Part shown: positions 1 to 6,691 of the stretch, piece after piece
How positions within the stretch are numbered: position 1 is the stretch's first letter
Layout: each line of letters opens with the position of its first letter
NCBI GenBank assembly: GCA_002325825.1
Contig: DCSW01000023.1
Span: forward strand, 1-16,273
Reading direction: 5' to 3'
Source of the DNA: Collimonas sp. UBA1456
GTDB lineage: Bacteria; Pseudomonadota; Gammaproteobacteria; Burkholderiales; Burkholderiaceae_D
Length of the DNA stretch: 16,273 nucleotides
Notes under the pieces: model-generated
The model's database searches: none
Told to the model about the DNA's origin: nothing
Seen by the model: only the letters and a program-made list of their open reading frames with translations
Translations under genes and position numbers: made by a program

Positions 1-43
1 CATCCAAAGTGTCTTGATTTAGGGGGAGACTACATGGCAAGTT

Positions 44-300
44 GCCCATGCCATAGGTCAGACCCATCACCTGGGCGTGCTCAGCTTTGATGCTATCAAA
101 CATCTGGTGGTGCTGGTAACTACCTCGGTTTGATTAGGTAGCTTGCGCTGGTGAGGCAAGCTGGCATCGGCGGCAGCGTATGAACGCCGACATCGAGTCG
201 TCAATCGTGACCATCACGATGGTACATCAAGTGCTGTTGGTTAATCACTTAAAAGCCTTCAAGCTGCTTACTTTCAGCCCACGATTATGAGAAGGTCTAC
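44..300 (+). mobile_element. IS21-family element remnant (istA 3' end and istB 5' start)
   Basis: This is a decayed piece of an IS21-type insertion sequence. Reading from about position 44, one frame gives a stretch with LGVLSFDAIKHLV, which resembles the conserved C-terminal region of the IstA transposase; it reaches a stop after about 30 residues. An ATG at 219 then opens a frame containing VLLVNHLKAFKLLTF, which resembles the N-terminus of the IstB helper ATPase. After a one-base shift near 275, the words YEKVYAD continue the IstB pattern and then break off. IstA followed at once by IstB on the same strand is the normal IS21 order, which supports the call. No inverted repeat ends are visible, and the remaining element must lie upstream or be deleted. 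The IstB similarity fades where livK-like sequence begins (about 300 to 350). Recognition rests on short motifs, so confidence is moderate. Confidence 0.6.
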
Positions 301-319
301 GCTGACTATTAACCCGAAT

Positions 320-1097
320 TGGTACACTTTTAACGCGCTATTTAGTACGTCTTCATTTTTTGAAATCGCTGCTGGCAGCAACCATCTCACCAACGAAGAG
401 TGCACACCTTACACCGTTCAATATGCATACGACACCTACGCAATGGCACATGGCACAAGTGCGGAAGTTATCAATCAGGACGGCAAGACCTGATAATTTG
501 TGACCGCCGATGCTGCTTCGGCGTGTCTCTGGAAAATGACACAACGGCAGTTGTGAAAGCTTCTGGAGGCCTCATCAATTCGGTCAAGGCATCCAACGAA
601 TGCGGAGTCACCAAGAGCGCCAATTTGATTTGACCGGTCTACTGGTGTTCATCAACTATATTCATTCGCTGACTCTGAAACAGACGTAGGGCATTTACCT
701 GGCCGACAGCTGATATTGGGACCAGAATTTCGAATCCCGCAAATAGGCTAAGCATTACTTCGAAAAGATGAAGAAGGAGCTATCCAGCTTGCAAGCCGTG
801 GATTACTCGGCAGCGATGCTGTACCTGATGGTGGTAAAGGCGATTGGGATTGATGACGGCGACAAGATCATGGCCCAGATGCGCAATACCAAGTGTAACG
901 ATATGTACACTACGAATGCGTACCGTGATCTGCGTCCAGAGACAGACGTGTGGTGTATGACATGGTCCGTCCTATATTAGGTAAAGACACCCACTGAATC
1001 CCAATATCCTTGGGACTATCTGAACAAGATCCAGGCTATTCCTGATGCTCAATCCTTAAGCCCGAAAACAGAAACCAAATGCGTATTTTGGAAGTAA
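320..1097 (+). pseudogene. livK: Broken branched-chain amino acid ABC transporter substrate-binding protein (livK-like)
   Basis: When intact, this family is a periplasmic binding protein that captures leucine, isoleucine, valine or related ligands for the LivHMGF permease. The remnant begins without its signal peptide and N-terminal lobe. Readable pieces in family order are LTNEECTPYTVQYAYDTYA (about 390 to 446), FGVSLENDTTAVVKASGG (about 520 to 573), LTGLLVFINYIHSL (about 630 to 675), YSAAMLYLMVVKAIGIDDGD (from 803), and a C-terminal tail YPWDYLNKIQAIPDA ending at the TAA at 1095 to 1097. Frame changes occur near 490 and between 600 and 640; in-frame stops occur near 688, 712, 745 and 978. 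Roughly 40 residues seem deleted between the GSVK-type and FGVTK-type motifs (about 575 to 605). livH and livM remnants follow in the usual operon order. It cannot encode a working protein. Confidence 0.85.
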
Positions 1098-1183
1098 TGA
1101 CGCTTTGATTTTTTGATGCAGCCTCGCGTGACTTCTTGTTGTGTAAGGCTGGCTGATGATACGTTTGGCATATTAAGCGTGTC

Positions 1184-1225
1184 ACACTGGCGTGCATGTC
1201 CATCAACGAGGATGCACGCTAGTGT
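1184..1225. other. 14-bp stem hairpin between livK and livH remnants
   Basis: ACACTGGCGTGCAT (1184 to 1197) pairs with ATGCACGCTAGTGT (1212 to 1225) over 14 bp with one G-T pair and a 14-nt loop. Only a short TGTTT follows, so it is a weak terminator candidate. In this operon position a hairpin could once have limited readthrough from livK into livHM. A second small hairpin, TCACTC-TTGC-GAGTGA, lies at 1266 to 1281 and is followed by TTCTTT. The rest of 1098 to 1309 shows no gene I can recognise. Confidence 0.55.
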
Positions 1226-1309
1226 ATTGTTTACCGCATCGCTTGCTGCGCTGTTTTTGAGTTACTCACTCTTGCGAGTGATTCTTTAATGATATTGCTA
1301 TGGAAAGAA

Positions 1310-2084
1310 ATGTTGGACATTCCCTTTCAAGCCTTGATGAGCTAGCTGTTGCTGGGGGTGATCAATGGTTCGTTTTACGCGATGTTGTCACTCAGCCGAG
1401 CTATCATTTTCGGCCTGCTCAACGTGAGCAATTTTGCCAACGACGCGTTATACATGATGAGCGCATCTCTGGCCTGGATCGAAATGGATCATTTGTACGG
1501 CTTGCTGCTGACCTTCTGCTGCATCACCTTGAGGGTGGGGGGGCATCTTTCGCTCATTCTACGGCGTCTCCAGTCAGCTGTATTCAGTGCCCGATCTGTT
1601 GTGCTGCTCTACCGACCTCGGCTTTATGGTGCTTACGAATTATCGCGCTTGGGTAGTGCTAGCTTCGCTGGTGGTGTATTTTTCGACTTGATTCGTGATC
1701 GAAAGAACCAAATTGGGCGCCTACCTGCGCGCCGATACTGAGAATCCGAAGCTGGTCGAAGCATTTGACATCAATGTGCCGTTGATGATCCACACTGGCT
1801 TACGGCTTCACTTTGGCAGACTTTGCTGGGGTGCTGGTGGCGCCGGTGATCCAGGTCTTGCCAGCTGCTTGATGAGTTCCAACTTGATTGTCATCGTGTT
1901 CGCGGTTGTAGTGATTGGCGGCATGGATTCTATCATGGGCTTGATCGTCACCGGCCTGGCGCTGGGCGTGATTGAAGGGTTGACCCAGGTGTTTTATCTA
2001 GAAGCTTCGATAACCGTGGTGTTCATCGTGATGGCAATTGTCCTAATGATTCGGCCGGCTAGCTTGTTAGGCAAGGAGAAATAA
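1310..2084 (+). pseudogene. livH: Broken branched-chain amino acid ABC transporter permease (livH-like)
   Basis: LivH is one of two inner-membrane permease subunits of the branched-chain amino acid importer. The likely start is ATG at 1310 (MLDIPFQALM). An in-frame TAG at 1343 follows, where CAG for glutamine would fit the family. The frame continues as GVINGSFYAMLSLSRAIIFGL and DHLYGLLLTF. It shifts at a run of seven G at about 1537 to 1543 and continues as IFRSFYGVSSQLYSVPDL, then LASLVVYFST, a TGA at 1687, and FVIERTKLGAYLRA. Between about 1790 and 1870 a pair of opposite frameshifts hides the family sequence (YGFTLADFAGVLVAPVIQV in another frame). The end, VVIGGMDSIMGLIVTGLALG to RPASLLGKEK, is well conserved and stops at 2084, three bases before livM. 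The stretches now open are the relics of one gene of about 260 codons. Confidence 0.9.
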
Positions 2085-2087
2085 TAG

Positions 2088-2845
2088 ATGAACACGAATA
2101 AGAAAATTGGTTACGGCCTGATTCTTGTATCCGCGCTAGCGGCCCCGTTGGGGATTTATCCTGTGTTCCTGATGAAGATCATTTGTTTCGCGCTGGTTAC
2201 CTGTACCTTCGATTTGCTGATCAACTTTACCGGCTTGTTGTCGTTTTGGTATTCTGAATTTTTCAGAGGCGCCGGTTATGTCACCGGCTATGCGTTGCAA
2301 ACGCTGGGCTTGCCGACCGAGCTTGGCTTGATTCTAGAAACACTGCCGGGCACATTGATCAGTTTTATCATGGGGAGCGTGGGCGGATCTGTCGGAATGG
2401 CATTTATTTCACGATGATCACGCTGGCGCAGATGCTTTACTTCGTTTTCTTGTAGGCGCCATTCAAAGGTGGCAGGAATGATTTGTAAGGCGTACCGCGC
2501 GGCCATCTTATTAGTTTCATCGATCTTGGCAATGACCTGACCTTGTGTTAGGTGGTGCTGGCAATTGCGATCGCGGGCTTCGCTCTGATCGTGCGTATAG
2601 TCAACTCGCCATTCTGTCAGGTACTGAATGTAATCCAGAAAAGTAAAATGAGCTGCGTGCTATTTCGCTCGGCTACGGTAATCAGCCGCTACAAGTTGCT
2701 GGCTTTTGTTTTGTTTGGTCTGATGCGATCTAACAAGACGCTGGTCGGAAGATTGGGCATAATTTTCGGTCCGATCATCGTTTGCGTTCCGGCATTCCGG
2801 CGAGGTATCGTTGGCGAGATCTCAGAACTTCTTACAAAACAGCAA
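2088..2845 (+). pseudogene. livM: Broken branched-chain amino acid ABC transporter permease (livM-like)
   Basis: LivM is the second membrane subunit of the branched-chain amino acid importer. The ATG at 2088 sits three bases after the livH stop. The first 90 or so residues read well (KIGYGLILVSALAAPLGIYP, then FTGLLSF, then GAGYVTGYALQTLGLPTELG). The frame is lost near 2395 and continues elsewhere as MITLAQMLYFVFL, a stop, APFKGG, GVPRGHL, DLGNDLTL and, after a further stop near 2548, VVLAIAIAGFALIVRIVNSP. Past 2640 the gene has a large internal deletion: YKLLAFVL (about 2690) is followed within about 25 residues by IIFGPIIV and then AFRRGIVGEI, the family's C-terminal motif (about 2790 to 2820). 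The open stretch after this (to 2959) is not recognisable. LivM is normally over 300 residues, so the gene is shortened as well as frameshifted. Confidence 0.88.
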
Positions 2846-3205
2846 GTGCAAAAATCTGACGTCAGTCATTTCATCATTCAAAGCTTGTCTGCAGCTTGCT
2901 GCTATGGGGGATGGCATGCGCGTGTTTCGTCGCTAAATCGTCGTCAAATTAATGCTTAAAATAGGCAAGTCCATTCTATGGCGTCAACGTTGCTGTGTTG
3001 TGGGTCTGTCCGGGCAGTGAGTTTCCTAAAGTGTTCTTAGTAAATAACATAACAGAATAGGCTTCAGCCACAGGCCTCTGCAAGTAGAACCGCAGATCTT
3101 TCCTTATTCTTAAAGCCACCCCTCATTGAGGTATGTACTTATCCGTGTCGCCACCTATAATTTTAGTCGCCGCCTTTCCTATGTGTTTAAAAATGGTGAG
3201 CGATA
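2846..3205. other. Non-coding decayed stretch between livM and TSUP remnants
   Basis: About 360 bp with no recognisable gene on either strand. In an intact operon livG and livF, the two ATPase genes, would be expected here, but I see no Walker A-like or ABC signature words in any frame. A TATAAT word at about 3155 to 3160 could be a relic promoter for the following pseudogene, but no good -35 box lies at the right distance. Confidence 0.5.
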
Positions 3206-3764
3206 ATGCATGAGTTATTTTCTGATTTTTATACTGTCATCAGCTTTTTTCCAGCTGGTTTGATCGATGCTGTGGTTGGATGGGGGGGGGTAATTCAGGT
3301 GCTGAAATTTTTCAAGATGCTACCCAATACCACTCCTGAAATTATATTCGTTACCAGGGCTGTTGCCGTAAATTTTGTGCGAATGGTCAAGCTGGCGTCT
3401 GGCGCTGTATTGCCTGCGCCCGGCGCGGCATTTCTATTTGCTTTTCTTTCTTGGTGCTTATACGGTTACTTATATTCCAACAGAAGCGATCTGTAAATAG
3501 CTGCCATTTATTTTTTGGCGGTAGCTATGTACACGATAAAGAAAAAAGGATTTTTAGAATATCCATACACCGCTGCATTCCAGCTAAAAAGAAAAAATAC
3601 ACACAGTGTTCAGTGTTGATTGGCGGTGTAATTGAATATTATGACGGTGTTTTGGGCTTTGATATGGGTAGCTTCCTGACGGCTCCGATTTCCTGGTGGC
3701 TTCGGCGGTATCTAAGGTGATCAACGTAGCGCCAAATCTGACGATGTTGCTCTGGCTTGGATAA
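3206..3764 (+). pseudogene. Broken TauE/SafE (TSUP) family membrane permease
   Basis: Members of this family are inner-membrane transporters, some linked to export of sulfite or sulfoacetate or other organosulfur compounds; the substrate here cannot be told. The ATG at 3206 begins a readable N-terminus with FFPAGLIDAVVGWGGVIQV and the motif MLPNTTPEIIFVT, both typical of the family. The frame shifts near 3448, where another frame gives FLGAYTVTYIPTEAI. A stop follows near 3495, then MYTIKKKGF (from about 3527). After a further shift the second family repeat appears as SVLIGGVIEYYDGVLGFDMGS (about 3613 to 3675). The end reads VINVAPNLTMLLWLG before a TAA at about 3762 to 3764. It was one gene of roughly 240 to 260 codons. 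A run of nine G at 3282 to 3290 encodes part of the glycine-rich motif. Confidence 0.85.
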
Positions 3765-3975
3765 GATAAATATATCATTTCTATAACTTATATAAATAAT
3801 GGCTATTTACAATGTTTGGGAAAGAGAGGTACGCGCCTGGGATTGAAGTGCGGTAGTAATTTTGTACGAAAACTGTTCTTATTGGTAGTTTTGGTATTGA
3901 TTTGGAAGATAGGGTATGACGTCTTCCTTAATTATAGGGGGTGGTAGAAAATTCAATGGGAAGTGGTAATTTTTT

Positions 3976-4009
3976 AAAAGTTATTGTTCCACGTGGAACA
4001 ATAACTTTT
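3976..4009. other. parS: parS centromere site inside a 34-bp perfect palindrome followed by a T-run
   Basis: The 16-mer TGTTCCACGTGGAACA (3985 to 4000) is a fully symmetric version of the ParB-binding parS consensus (TGTTTCACGTGAAACA type). It is the centre of a perfect 17-bp inverted repeat running from AAAAGTTATTGTTCCAC (3976 to 3992) into its complement (3993 to 4009), followed by TTTATTT. parA and parB lie about 2.7 kb downstream, which fits the habit of parS sites clustering near parAB and the origin. As RNA the same bases would form a hairpin followed by U residues, so the site might also act as a terminator between the decayed region and mnmG; the lack of unpaired loop bases makes that part less certain. 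Confidence 0.85.
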
Positions 4010-4041
4010 TTTATTTAACCGGCGCCTCTTCATGTGAAAAA

Positions 4042-4055
4042 GTTTCACGTGAAAC
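4042..4055. other. parS: Second parS site (canonical core)
   Basis: GTTTCACGTGAAAC is a perfect 14-bp palindrome matching the core of the universal chromosomal parS sequence. The outermost consensus pair (T and A) is replaced by A and G. Its centre is 56 bp from the centre of the first site, and it lies upstream of mnmG. A degenerate relative, TCTTCATGTGAAAA (4027 to 4040), lies one base to its left. Both good sites are expected loading points for the ParB encoded at 7664. Confidence 0.88.
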
Positions 4056-4140
4056 GCTATCGCATTCTAATTTTGAATTGAAAGGTGTTGGAGAGATTTC
4101 GAACAGGCTCTAAGTCAATTTATCTGGTGAATAGACCTCG

Positions 4141-4172
4141 ATTCGTTATGTCACTGTTTCTGGCTTTATAAT
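4141..4172 (+). promoter_or_regulatory. Possible sigma-70 promoter for mnmG
   Basis: TATAAT at 4167 to 4172 is a perfect -10 box, 42 bp ahead of the mnmG start. No good -35 box is present at 16 to 18 bp spacing (the bases around 4143 to 4149 read TCGTTAT), so the promoter is tentative. The stretch from 3765 to here otherwise holds only the parS sites; no gene is seen. Confidence 0.4.
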
Positions 4173-4214
4173 AACCACCCGCTCACCTTTTTTATCGTCT
4201 CCACGAGGCGTACT

Positions 4215-6149
4215 ATGTTTTTTCCTACAAATTTTGATGTAATCGTTGTCGGCGGCGGTCATGCTGGTACGGAAGCCGCGTTGGTGTCTGCTCGTATGGG
4301 TCAGAAAACTCTATTATTGAGTCACAACATAGAGACCCTTGGTCAGATGTCGTGCAACCCCTCAATTGGCGGGATAGGCAAGGGTCACCTAGTTAAAGAG
4401 GTCGACGCGATGGGTGGGGCGATGGCTATCGCTACCGACGAGGCGGGTATTCAGTTACGCACCCTGAATTCATCGAAGGGCCCGGCCGTTCGCGCAACCC
4501 GTGCGCAAGTCGACCGTATCCTATACAAGCAAGCGATTCGTTGGCGGCTGGAAAATCAGAAAAATCTCTGGTTGTTTCAGCAGGCGGTGGATGATTTGCT
4601 GGTTGAGGGCGATCGCGTGATTGGCGCTGTGACCCAGGTTGGCATCAAATTCCTCAGCCGAGCAATAGTGTTGACGGCTGGTACTTTTCTTAACGGTAAG
4701 ATCCATGTTGGCCAGAATAATTACTCAGCCGGCCGTGCCGGTGATCCGCCAGCGATTTCGCTGTCGGCGCGTCTAAAAGAACTGAAGTTGCCTCAAGGGC
4801 GATTGAAGACTGGCACGCCGCCACGCATTGATGGCCGCACCATCGACTTCTCGGTTATGCAGAAACAACTGGGTGATCTCGATCCAATCCCGGTGTTTTC
4901 AGTGATGGGCAGTGTCTGCATGCATCCTAAGCAGTTGCCATGCTGGGTAACTCATACCAACCAACAGACACATGACATCATTCGTGCCGGGCTAGATCGC
5001 AGCCCGATGTACACCGGCGTGATTGAGGGTGTTGGTCCGCGTTATTGCCCATCAATCGAGGACAAAATTCATCGCTTTGCCGGCAAGGACTCGCACCAGA
5101 TTTTCCTGGAGCCAGAAGGTCTGACCACCAACGAGTTCTATCCTAATGGCATTTCGACAAGCTTGCCATTTGTCATTCAACTTGCCCTGATGCATTCGAT
5201 ACACGGCCTGGAGAACGCGCATATCCTTCGTCCGGGATATGCGATCGAATACGATTATTTCGACCCGCGCGGTTTGAAGGCATCGTTGGAAACCAAGTCG
5301 ATCCAGGGCCTGTACTTCGCTGGTCAGATTAATGGTACCACCGGCTACGAAGAAGCTGCTGCACAAGGGATGCTGGCCGGCTTGAACGCCGCCTTACAAA
5401 CACAAGAGCGTGATGTCTGGACGCCGCGCCGTGATGAAGCTTACCTCGGTGTGCTGGTCGACGACCTGATTACCCAAGGTGTGCAAGAACCGTATCGGAT
5501 GTTTACGAGCCGTGCGGAATATCGATTGAGCTTGAGGGAAGATAACGCCGATATGCGCCTGACCGAAATCGGCCGCCAGTTGGGCTGCGTCGGCGATGAG
5601 CAGTGGGCGCAATTCGATAAGAAGCGCGAAGCAGTCGCACTGGAAATGGAGCGCCTGCGCACGACCTGGGTCAATCCGCACCTTATTTCAAATGCCGAGG
5701 CCGAGCGTGTTGTTGGTAAGGCGATTGAGCGCGAATATGCATTGGCCGATCTATTGCGTCGTCCCAACGTTACTTATGAGAAATTAATGACGCTCAACGG
5801 TGTCGATGGTCAGAATATAGGTGGTCCGGGAATCGATGATGCTGTCGTCAAGGAGCAAGTTGAGATTCAGGTCAAGTACGCTGGCTACATTGATCGTCAG
5901 GCGCGTGAAGTTGAGCGCCACGAGCACAATGAAAACCTCAAGCTGCCAGCTGACCTGGATTATATGAACGTGCAGGCACTATCGATCGAGGTACGGCAAA
6001 AGCTGAGTTTGTATCGCCCAGAAACATTTGGCCAGGCATCGCGGATTTCCGGCGTGACGCCGGCGGCATTGTCGCTGTTGCTGGTGCATCTGAAAAAAAG
6101 TGGCATGAAGCACTTGAACGAGATTGGCGCTGACGACCAGGCTACATAA
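4215..6149 (+). CDS. mnmG: tRNA uridine-5-carboxymethylaminomethyl modification enzyme MnmG (GidA)
   Basis: MnmG works with MnmE in the cytoplasm to add a carboxymethylaminomethyl (or aminomethyl) group at C5 of wobble uridine U34 in several tRNAs, using FAD, methylene-tetrahydrofolate, NADH and glycine or ammonium. The 644-residue product is full length for the family. The N-terminal dinucleotide-binding motif VVGGGHAGTEAA (residues 11 to 22) binds FAD. The family words MSCNPSIGGIGKGHLVKEVD, LKTGTPPR, GPRYCPSIEDKI and QINGTTGYEEAAAQG are all present, as is the helical C-terminal domain used for MnmE and tRNA contacts. The ATG at 4215 is preceded by GAGG at about 4205 to 4208 and places the FAD motif at the usual depth. 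The gene lies between the parS sites and the broken rsmG, its usual operon partner. No damage is visible. Confidence 0.97.
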   Translation: MFFPTNFDVIVVGGGHAGTEAALVSARMGQKTLLLSHNIETLGQMSCNPSIGGIGKGHLVKEVDAMGGAMAIATDEAGIQLRTLNSSKGPAVRATRAQVDRILYKQAIRWRLENQKNLWLFQQAVDDLLVEGDRVIGAVTQVGIKFLSRAIVLTAGTFLNGKIHVGQNNYSAGRAGDPPAISLSARLKELKLPQGRLKTGTPPRIDGRTIDFSVMQKQLGDLDPIPVFSVMGSVCMHPKQLPCWVTHTNQQTHDIIRAGLDRSPMYTGVIEGVGPRYCPSIEDKIHRFAGKDSHQIFLEPEGLTTNEFYPNGISTSLPFVIQLALMHSIHGLENAHILRPGYAIEYDYFDPRGLKASLETKSIQGLYFAGQINGTTGYEEAAAQGMLAGLNAALQTQERDVWTPRRDEAYLGVLVDDLITQGVQEPYRMFTSRAEYRLSLREDNADMRLTEIGRQLGCVGDEQWAQFDKKREAVALEMERLRTTWVNPHLISNAEAERVVGKAIEREYALADLLRRPNVTYEKLMTLNGVDGQNIGGPGIDDAVVKEQVEIQVKYAGYIDRQAREVERHEHNENLKLPADLDYMNVQALSIEVRQKLSLYRPETFGQASRISGVTPAALSLLLVHLKKSGMKHLNEIGADDQAT

Positions 6150-6557
6150 ATAATCGACAACAACCTCAAGGGTAATTTCTGGGATGGTGGAGAAATGACA
6201 GGATGAGTGCAACGCAGATCGCATTAGGTGCATCGCTGGAATCGATGCCTGCAGCAAGGCGTGTAGGTATTTGGAATCGAGATGTATGAAAAGAAGTGGC
6301 AATTACTGGATTATCTGAGTCTACTGGTAAAGTGGAATAGCACTTATAACCTGACTTTGACCCGTGAGCTATCACAGATAGATGATGACGTATCATCTGC
6401 TGGCTGATGCCGGCCAGTTCATCGCCCTCAATGGTGTGCAGCCGGATCGAGAGAGCACGCGTTTACCGGCAGGCTGGTAAGTCACTGAAATACGCCCAGT
6501 GACGGTGCTTAGGCTGGATGCGGAACGTCACTTTATTTTTATTAAAGATGCTGAAGA

Positions 6558-6580
6558 TAGTGGGTTATTGTGGCCCACTA
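6558..6580. other. 7-bp hairpin ahead of parA
   Basis: TAGTGGG (6558 to 6564) and CCCACTA (6574 to 6580) form a perfect stem with a 9-nt loop, inside the tail of the rsmG remnant. No T-run follows. It might be a relic of the rsmG end or a weak pause site. Confidence 0.4.
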
Positions 6581-6585
6581 GGCTA

Positions 6586-6615
6586 TTGTCTAATAGCTTC
6601 GTAGATCCTTGTAAT
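6586..6615 (+). promoter_or_regulatory. Possible parA promoter
   Basis: TTGTCT (6586 to 6591), an 18-bp spacer and TGTAAT (6610 to 6615) resemble a sigma-70 promoter 77 bp ahead of parA. With rsmG broken, parA would benefit from its own start point. Both boxes are imperfect, so this is tentative. Confidence 0.35.
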
Positions 6616-6639
6616 CTAACTGTCTGATCAGATCAGTTG

Positions 6640-6659
6640 GCGTCGCATTACTGCGACGC
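6640..6659. other. Compact 8-bp hairpin in the parA leader
   Basis: GCGTCGCA (6640 to 6647) pairs perfectly with TGCGACGC (6652 to 6659) around a TTAC loop, 32 bp before the parA start. It lacks a T-run. It could shape the 5' leader of the parA transcript or be an operator-like inverted repeat. A further repeated word, CTGATCAGATCAG (6624 to 6636), lies just before it. Confidence 0.5.
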
Positions 6660-6691
6660 TTGAACCTTGTCCAACCAATAATAGAAAACAT

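Larger units (their letters stand above)
6203..6627 (+). pseudogene. rsmG: Broken 16S rRNA (guanine-527-N7)-methyltransferase (rsmG/gidB)
   Basis: RsmG methylates N7 of G527 in 16S rRNA, near the decoding centre. It normally follows mnmG, as here. The ATG at 6203, with GGTGGAG upstream, opens a 28-codon frame ending at a TGA (6287 to 6289). The next frame gives the N-terminal family segment QLLDYLSLLVKWNSTYNLT (about 6298 to 6354), then stops. A third frame has MTYHLL (6385), which normally precedes the SAM-binding domain, running straight into GQFIALNGVQP, then LPAGW, a TAA (6478 to 6480), and EIRPVTVLRLDAERHFIFI, the C-terminal motif. The middle of the protein, about 100 residues with the SAM pocket and its glycine-rich loop, is deleted. 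The frame finally closes at 6627, although recognisable similarity ends near 6545. No catalytic activity is possible from this copy. Confidence 0.92.

Noticed and set aside
1184..1225. Hairpin as a CRISPR repeat or attachment site
   Set aside because: It occurs once, with no spaced copies and no nearby integrase or cas genes.
1300..1656. Open frame of 118 codons overlapping livH
   Set aside because: It is an out-of-phase reading of the livH remnant; family motifs appear in the neighbouring frames, so it is not a gene.
2552..2959. Open frame of 135 codons as a separate small membrane protein
   Set aside because: Its first part (VLAIAIAGFALIVRIVNSP) and middle (AFRRGIVGEI) are pieces of livM; the last 40 or so residues match nothing I know and are probably chance coding.
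3451..3720. Open frame of 89 codons after the TSUP N-terminus
   Set aside because: It contains the second TSUP repeat (SVLIGGVIEYYDG) preceded by out-of-phase sequence, so it is part of the same pseudogene.
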